From: Branchiostoma floridae
Taxonomy: Eukaryota; Chordata; Leptocardii; Amphioxiformes; Branchiostomatidae
Assembly: GCF_000003815.2 (NCBI RefSeq)
Contig: NC_049989.1
Span: 3,879,960 to 3,943,959, forward strand
Direction of reading: 5' to 3'
Length of the DNA: 64,000 nucleotides
The notes beneath the pieces are model-generated. The model did not search any database and was not told the DNA's origin. It saw nothing but the letters and a program-made list of their open reading frames with translations. Of the stretch, positions 57,792-64,000 are shown one piece after another. Numbering within the stretch: the stretch's first letter is position 1; the number at the start of each line of letters is the position of its first letter. The translations under genes were made by a program, and so were the position numbers.

Positions 57792-58475
57792 GGCGGTATC
57801 TGGAATTAAAACAAAACATTTCGCTACAACGTTCGTTGTATCTTATACACCCTTCTTACACAGGAAAATTACCTTCAACCACAGTCATTTAGGACGCGAT
57901 AGGACCACCTTACTTTCTCAATATACCTTGAGGGAATGAGAGTTTAGAAAATCCACAATACAACATGAACTACGCAATATACTCTGATGATGAAATCTGT
58001 ACGAAAATTCTATGTTATTCCATTCTTGTCTGTCAGGAAACCAAAAGTCGACTTCAGTTAATGTATTGAAAAGGTGATTTAGTGAGGTTTAAATGGTGGC
58101 TCAGTAAGGATGTTCCACCTCAAAGGAGAATGTGCACTTCTTTTCAACAGTTTGACACCGGGGTCAGCTACATGTTGATTAATTTTACCTCGGGCCAAAC
58201 GTTATACAAACAGTACATTCATGGGCTGGTAATTACCTGTGTGGGGACAGGAAGGCAGGATTAGGTGCAGATACTGCACAGAAGGACTATACGATGACTC
58301 ACTCACTTGTTTATCATACCTCAGCTCTTCTAGGGTAGCTCGTCCTCTCACAAGTGTCATGAAAGTTATAGAATATATTAGTAATACAGTGTATTACACT
58401 GTATTGATCTTAAAATGTGGCTTTAATTCGATACTTGATGTAAACCATTCTCAAAGAGAAAGCAGGTACAGACAT

Positions 58476-58482
58476 ACACACA

Positions 58483-58514
<32 letters not shown>

Positions 58515-58560
58515 CACACACACACATACACACACGCACACACACACACGCACGCACACT
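58476..58560. repeat. (CA)n microsatellite
   Basis: CACA repeats with TCACAC interruptions and a final GCACGC block, 85 bases. Confidence 0.9.
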
Positions 58561-58914
58561 TACTGGACGGATGCTCCAGTCTGTAACGCCTTCCATTAAT
58601 TCCATTATACCTGTAGTTTGAAGTTTAAAACTACTCAGTCGTAGGGGTGGTCTTCCTCAAGTTTCTCCGGATTCTATGATGCCAACCTTTTTTGTCAGCA
58701 TTTTTAAACCAGGCGGTGTTAACCACCTTTAACTTAAGATGCAATTCAGATAGAAAATCGTGGACACGTGGAAGACCCGGCCAAGTCAGAAAAATTACAA
58801 AAAAAATTAGGAATGCTACGACATCTCCCCTGTACTGTAAGACCCAGTAAACAAAGTAGGTACTTACGTTCAGCTCGACCACAGATACCAATTCTAAATC
58901 TCCGCTTAGATATG

Positions 58915-59000
58915 CCAGTAGTAGAAACCTGTCTGACAAGGCGACGCCTTTCGTCACTTCCGGTCGCGCCAAACGTTCAACGTCACTTCCGACTAGTATG
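58915..59000 (-). promoter_or_regulatory. Candidate promoter and 5' exon of the LRR-Ig gene
   Basis: CpG-rich for its surroundings. On the minus strand it carries two GGAAGTGACG motifs (ETS plus CRE-like), one within CCGGAAGTGACG, then GTCAGACAG followed by GTTTCT as a possible donor. Distance to the coding exon acceptor is about 1.1 kb. Confidence 0.3.
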
Positions 59001-59829
59001 ACAGAACAAGCATTTGGTGTTGCCCCACTCGGATAAAAAACAACACTACATACAATTTATTTTGTTATCCCCATTCAAATAAAACTTTATTTTGCCTTTG
59101 TACATAGTAGGAGGTAGTAAGATGGTCATTCCTACATTGTTTATTGCATAACGTACATCTATATTTAGCTTTGTCAGCTTTTCGAATTATAAACGAACGG
59201 AACACGTAGCACAGATAATCATCACAGGTAACAAACAAAATATGTTATTCGGCATCATTTCTATATTGGCCATCCATTGTATCTCATACACTTGCAATTG
59301 TGGAGCAAGAATGTTATCTTTCTTTGTATCTTTCCTATACATTTTCACAGTGGGTAACAAAGTTCAATACTAAGTGATTTACCAACATAATCTGATCAAA
59401 CTATTCACGAATTCTTCACAATGATCTGAAATGACATTTTACGCAATGCACATTAGGTTATGTAAGAAAGGTGTCATTCTAAAAATACACATGTTCAGTT
59501 AATTGGGTGCAAATAAGAACAGGCTGTAAAGAGACCAATACATGTATTTACATTACACAGAACCGACTTGACAAGGTATATAATTTTCGCTTAGCTTACC
59601 AAGTCACATTATAGCCATCAAAGTTGGCAGATTCCGCGGTGGCCAATTTTACCCCTCTGCCAGCTGAAGTCCTATTCATAGCGTTATTATGTGTGATAAT
59701 TCTGGGCTGTCTGCCTGTGCTTGGAGATTAACTGTAGTGCTCAATTGAAAGACCATGTTTGGAATCTCCTTGTGTTCAGCAAATAGGATAAAACACTTCA
59801 CGATCACACATCTCATATTGACGAAGACC

Positions 59830-59857
59830 TAGTCTCCAAGCAGACGTTCGCTGGATG
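59830..59857. mobile_element. Family-4 MITE terminal fragment
   Basis: TAGTCTCCAAGCAGACG matches the terminus of the family-4 elements; no partner arm is present. Confidence 0.55.
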
Positions 59858-60045
59858 AAAAATTAAAATGAGAAGAATTTGGCCAAATGGGGACAAATAA
59901 GTTGCCATGGGATTTCAGTCACTCCGAGGCCAATCAACTTCTACTAGGCTTTTATTCCTAACTCGGCCAAAGTCCCCTATTACTATTTGCCCAGGCAAGA
60001 GTCTGGTAGAGACTAACTGAGACCCCTCAGTCACTGCTTGTAAAC

Positions 60046-61177
60046 TTAGGATGCTTCTCGATCTGTACCACATTTTATGATATATCCGCCGTCGACTGAA
60101 ATGGCATATATTCTCGACTTGGACTTGGCACCGATGCTGAGCCATGGCATAACGTCGCTTGTGCATGGCTCTAGATCTAGACGTGTTTTACATAGTACTG
60201 TTGGGAACGACTGTCTTCTGTGGAAGTGCTCGGCGTGGCTTCCCGTCACCGCCGTCCCGTCGATACAAACGACGCTTGCCCTGTGCCGAAATGTCTTGTA
60301 GGGCGGTTTCTTTTCCAGATCGGTGTCCAGATCACGTTCTGGTTCAGACGGCAGCGGTGTCTTCTGCTCTGGCGGTTGTATAGAAGAATGGTCTACATCA
60401 AGGTCAGGTGTCACTATACTGGGGAAGAGTCTCTGACGGAGAAGTACAGACGCCTTTCTCATGGTTTCATCCTTTGTTTCCACTGGCTGCACCTGGGCAG
60501 TTTGCTTGTCCTCGACATCTTCATCGCTTTCCGCGACTGTTTGAAGTTCATCTCGTTCCTGGTTAAGTTGGATGGCGGGAAGACTGTGCCTCCGTCTATG
60601 GACATCTTTGCTGGGCGTTGGACAGTCTTTGTGCAGGTGCAGTTGCTCCAAAGACTCCACTGGAATCGACAATCTTCTGCGAGCTGTGATAGTTTCTACT
60701 ACCACTTCCTCTTCTTCCACGATTTTTGTAAGTTCGTGCCGTTCGTTGTCGTGAGGTTGGATGGCAGGTAGACTGTACCGGCGTCTCTGCACGAGTTTGC
60801 AGGATTTTGCACACTTTTTCTGGTGTTGCAGCTGAGGTAGCGACTCTTCTATAGGAGAAGGGAGTGAGAATCTTCTTCGTGTGGGTCTTACTTTGCCCTC
60901 GGACGACGCGTCTTCCTTTGCAGCATCTCCTTGGTCACAGTCCTCTTTTATACGCCGTGAAGAGACGTTTTCAGTATCTTTCTGAAGTTTCTTTCCCTCT
61001 TCCTCTTCTGAGGAACCGTCTGTTGAAGCGGATAGCTTCTTTGATGAGGACTTCCCCATGGCTCTGTTGCGGACTTTTCGACGGAGACGTCTTCGTCGTC
61101 TACTTGAAAGGTCAATGACCTTGTCCATGTTTTTCCGGAGGTTCCGAAAATGACACAGGAGTAGACACTGCTCGGAT
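60046..61177 (-). CDS. R-R-x-S protein exon 2
   Basis: The acceptor CTTTCTGTAG opens SEQCLLLCHFRNLRKNMDKV in the same frame as the long downstream frame, so the ATG at 61128 is internal rather than the start. The stop is at 60046-60048. Confidence 0.78.
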
Positions 61178-62075
61178 CTACAGAAAGGTAGAAGAAATAT
61201 TTTTCAGGTTTACAAACCCAGTCACTCCAACCCGCAAATCGGGGCCTCAAAGAAGACCAAGAAACGTATGCATGATAACCAATTGCATAAGACTAGAAAA
61301 CAAAACTATCACGATTAAGGATGCGGCTCTTTTGGGGAAAACAATGGTACTCTTGGGGATACCAACAGGTGTCAAACAGCCGATGTCATTGATTGCAAAA
61401 CGCAGCGACTCTCAAAGCAGAGGTTGGTGGGGTACTCTCCGAGCATCGGTTCGGCACCGGCTGTTTTTGCGTGTACTACGCGTTTTGTCGGGCTTTCTGT
61501 TCAACCAATTTGTCCGCCGGCCAAACGTTTGGCGGATACACATGAAGAAAACGGAACAAAATAACGCCTAGATATGTTAAACAGAACCTCTGCTTGGGGA
61601 GTAGGTTCGGCATTATTTTCAATCCACATTGCTCTTAACTTTACCGGCAGTTTAAAGGTCTTTTGCCTTTACCAAGGAGGTTAAATTTAACCTCATTGCC
61701 ATTACTTGTCTGTATCCCCATAATCATGTATTTGAGATGACGGGATCTTTTTTCTATCCGTCGGTACAGCAGTGTACGTTCAGTTTGGTAAAACCGATAG
61801 CCGAAAGAGCAAATATACATGTTCATCCGACCAGCGACTAAATTCGTTTTAAATGTTAAATGCACTGGATCAGTCACGCAAGGTTCTTACCTGACTTCGT
61901 CGTCGATCCTTTGTGTCTGCTGCTCTAGGTCACCCACCCTGTGCTGTAGACGCCGCATGGTAGCCCGAGTCTTCTCTCTCTCCTGAAGACTACGAGTCTT
62001 ATCTCTCTCCTGAAGACTCGGATAGGACTCGTCTACTTCCCGTGACATCTTCAAACTGACTGTCTGAGCTCTCAT
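60046..62075 (-). CDS. R-R-x-S repeat protein with N-terminal coiled coil, unrecognised family
   Basis: Two coding exons, 62075-61891 and 61177-60046, join in phase (a split Arg codon) to give about 438 residues. Residues 1-61 are a charged coiled coil (MRRLQHRVGDLEQQTQRIDD) preceded by a duplicated SLQERxKTR unit. A very basic stretch (SSRRRRRLRRKVRNRAMGKS) and an acidic/Ser stretch follow. The core repeats R-R-R-x-S-(L/I)-P four times (about 162, 193, 228, 256). Two of these are RRRYSLPAIQ and RRRHSLPAIQ, spaced so that a unit of about 64 residues is duplicated. Further HRAS and RRQS sites come later. R-R-x-S fits a basophilic-kinase or 14-3-3 site. I recognise no domain and assign no function. 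A paralog follows at 63329. Confidence 0.75.
61671..61699. repeat. CCAAGGAGGTT palindrome, copy 4
   Basis: ACCAAGGAGGTTAAA and TTTAACCTCATTGCC form inverted arms with one mismatch and no loop. Lies in the intron of the R-R-x-S gene. Confidence 0.7.
61891..62075 (-). CDS. R-R-x-S protein exon 1 (coiled coil)
   Basis: ATG at 62075, 61 codons and two bases. LQERDKTRS and LQEREKTRA are a recent internal duplication. Donor GTAAGA. Confidence 0.75.
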
Positions 62076-62220
62076 CCTACCAGAACTACTTAATCATACC
62101 GATCTTAATAACAAAGACAAGTTTCTGTTGTCTGTGGAATGACACCCATAAAATACAATTTCATCTCTTCAGGTGATTGCCACTTCGGTGTCTCATGGGA
62201 TAACACCTGGTAATTCGCGC

Positions 62221-62244
62221 CAAGGAGCTAGGTTGACCTCCTTG
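62221..62244. repeat. CCAAGGAGGTT palindrome, copy 5
   Basis: CAAGGAGCTAGG then TTGACCTCCTTG. The left arm is diverged by one or two bases. It sits about 145 bases upstream of the R-R-x-S start codon. Confidence 0.55.
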
Positions 62245-62554
62245 CCAGCGTTGGCCGGCTAAAAGTATGCTGCCTAAAATTTGTAAAATGTATCTAAATC
62301 GTGATTACAGCATCTTGCCCATCCGGTCCAAGAAGGGCCAGATACAGCCACGGACAGAGGTTACAAAAAATAGCAATATCATAATGTTGGACCACGTTAA
62401 TTGTATTAATTGACTGAGGAATATTGAACTGTTTTCGAAAAGGAAATACACATGCCGAAATGGGCATTGTATCGAATAGTTTAATAGTTTTCTCTCAAAA
62501 ATTACGCCGATTTTAACGTTACTATATACTATTTGTTTGCAATCGCTGATGATA

Positions 62555-62622
62555 TACTGTAAATGCAGAAATGTTCGCGGTGGATTAATGTTATTAGTAC
62601 TAGTAATGTTATTAGTACTAGT
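62555..62622. mobile_element. Family-1 MITE fragment with an 18-bp tandem repeat
   Basis: TACTGTAAATGCAGAAATG and TTCGCGGTGGATTAA match the left end of the elements at 35400 and 38176. Then TAATGTTATTAGTACTAG is repeated twice in tandem. No right end is present. Confidence 0.6.
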
Positions 62623-63328
62623 ACCAATAATAGCACGAGGGAAAATAGGCACACATTTGCATATTGCACAACATCTTTCAGCACGTCTTTGTCGGCCACT
62701 GTCCAGTGACACCTCCTAATTGCCCATGTATGTACGGAGAACTGAAAACTGGTAATAAAGCAATTTCATGTCCCTAGTGACGTAATCCTGGCAGTAATGA
62801 TGACATAAAAAGCCTTCAATATGCCATAAAATATGTAAAAGGCCACATACACGAGGCTGATATACAGGAGTTACCTGTTCTAGCGAATACATAAAGTTAT
62901 TTACAAGATTTGCATGTTGTATATAAAGAGGCTATCTTTGACTGATAATTGTGGTATCCCCACTCGGTAACTGCTACACACATCGTCATCAATGTAGTAT
63001 AGTACATATTGCATAAATGGATTTTGTGGTGACTATGTAAAAGTCATAAAACAACATTTTTCTCATAATTTTGTTTGATGACACGCCTTCTGGCTTTATC
63101 TATTCATGAGAACTCAGATCGGCCTGCATGCCCATTTTCATTGAGGTCACAAGGGCTAGAAATAGAACAAAGCTACAGATTACGTGATTGGAGCCTAATA
63201 AGTAGTTATTATATCGTATACGTAGCTACATTTACTTACTAAGTACGTAACAGTGAGGTGGTGTGATATAACAGTGAAGCAATATGATATAGTGTTCTAT
63301 TTTCTCATCAGTCACACCTTTTAGTGGA

Positions 63329-63938
63329 CTAATCATTGTCTTCTTTTAAAATATTTCTTTCAGCGAACGTAATTGAAGATTTTCTTGGTTTCGACTTTGT
63401 ACCGAGGCCTAGACAGGAATCCGTGCTGCTTGCGCGTCCCTGTTTGTCTGATTGTGAATGGACCGTTGGTTGTGGGTGAGTAATAGTTATTGCAGGAAGA
63501 GTGAGTGTGCCTCCGTTGACGTCGCTTTTGTCATCGGTGGTCCTTCTAGACGTTACAGGTGGGAGCCGTCTGCCGTTCGTTTTGACTGTCCAGTTTGGAC
63601 AAGCAACACTGACTCGGCGTTGACGCGTCACGGTAGCCACTGTCTTCCCCTGGTTGTGCTCTTCACCATCGATTATTTCCAAAGACTTTCGAACAACCAT
63701 GGGCGGCAGTCGCACCCGGGCATAGACCTGCGCGTCCAGTTCTACAGTAGAGCTGTCGACATCCAACATAGCAGCTAGCATTGCGGGGTCGAGGCTTTCG
63801 CGTCGCTTGGTTACGGATGCATCCTTGGTAGCAAGATGTCCGTCGATTTCATGGATTTTGGAACGTTCAGATCTTCCTATATAAGAAGGTACCCCAGCGA
63901 CAGAATGCCTACGGCTATCATTGAATGCGGCCAATCCT
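63329..63938 (-). CDS. Paralogous R-R-x-S repeat protein, terminal exon (partial gene)
   Basis: From the acceptor ACGTCTCAG the frame reads GLAAFNDSRRHSVAGVPS... to the stop at 63329-63331, 203 codons. It starts in the same phase as exon 2 of the neighbouring gene. Shared features: R-R-x-S sites (SRRHSV, KRRESL, RQRRVSV, RKSSI), an LPAI core (TLTLPAITI beside SLPAIQ) and a C-terminal GLGTKSKPR that lines up with SIGAKSKSR. Overall identity is low, so they are old tandem duplicates. The coiled-coil exon would lie right of the window. Confidence 0.65.
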
Positions 63939-64000
63939 CTGAGACGTAGTATGGTTGTGAAGACCCACCGCACAAGTTACAACTGACCATCTTTTCCTTG

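Larger units (their letters stand above)
57792..60045. other. Upstream region of the LRR-Ig gene and 3' side of the next gene
   Basis: Contains a CA microsatellite, a possible promoter at 58940-59000 and a MITE fragment at 59830. The 113-codon minus-strand frame at 58631-58972 starts at TTG, not ATG, and is not accepted as a gene. Confidence 0.5.
62076..63328. other. Spacer between the two R-R-x-S genes
   Basis: Apart from the palindrome at 62221 and a MITE fragment at 62555, AT-rich sequence without exon, expected to hold the promoter of the first gene and the 3' UTR of the second. Confidence 0.5.

Noticed and set aside
58631-58972. 113-codon minus-strand frame with a hydrophobic segment upstream of the LRR-Ig gene
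   Set aside because: It begins at TTG, not ATG, has no similarity I recognise, and overlaps the likely promoter or 5' exon of the LRR-Ig gene.
60220-60771. 183-codon plus-strand frame
   Set aside because: Antisense shadow of the R-R-x-S exon, whose codons give long open antisense frames.

Overview
The window looks like a piece of an amphioxus (Branchiostoma-type cephalochordate) genome. This is inferred from three things: intron-rich genes with GT/AG splice sites; single-copy relatives of vertebrate PPM1D, cytospin and GAS2-like genes; and LRR-Ig and EGF/C-type-lectin receptors of the kind expanded in lancelets, with many small foldback elements in the introns. No species name can be read from the sequence. 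One 100-N assembly gap lies at 13034-13133.

Layout. 1-9883 holds no recognisable exon and is read as the first intron of a minus-strand GAS2-like gene, whose first coding exon (actin-binding CH domain) is at 9884-10474. 10475-18792 is promoter, gap and intergenic or 3'-UTR sequence. A minus-strand PPM1D (Wip1 phosphatase) gene occupies 18793-24371 in four coding exons. It is head to head with a plus-strand cytospin (SPECC1/SPECC1L) gene, coding 26719-40233, sixteen coding exons plus two candidate alternative N-terminal exons. Their shared promoter (24372-24939) carries five ATTGG/CCAAT boxes. The cytospin introns hold several MITEs and a 5S-rRNA-derived SINE. A single extra base at 38567 breaks the reading frame at the start of the CH domain.

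The right third is all minus strand. A lectin-like receptor gene runs from a signal-peptide exon (52282) through nine one-exon EGF repeats, two C-type-lectin exons and a Ser/Thr-rich stalk/transmembrane/tail exon (ends 42319). Its ninth EGF exon has lost the GT of its donor, and its second lectin exon carries an in-frame insert. Next come an orphan tyrosine-rich cytoplasmic-tail exon (54049-54390) and an LRR-Ig transmembrane receptor whose coding region is a single exon (55767-57791). Last are two tandem genes of a family I do not recognise, rich in R-R-x-S sites (60046-62075, and a partial one at 63329-63938).

Functionally the left half is cell-cycle and cytoskeleton (Wip1, cytospin, GAS2-like) and the right half is cell-surface recognition. 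The strongest unexplained signals are: a short palindrome around CCAAGGAGGTT/AACCTCCTTGG that occurs at least six times, once inside the lectin coding exon; the dead EGF9 splice donor; the cytospin frame break; and the internally duplicated RRRxSLPAIQ protein family.
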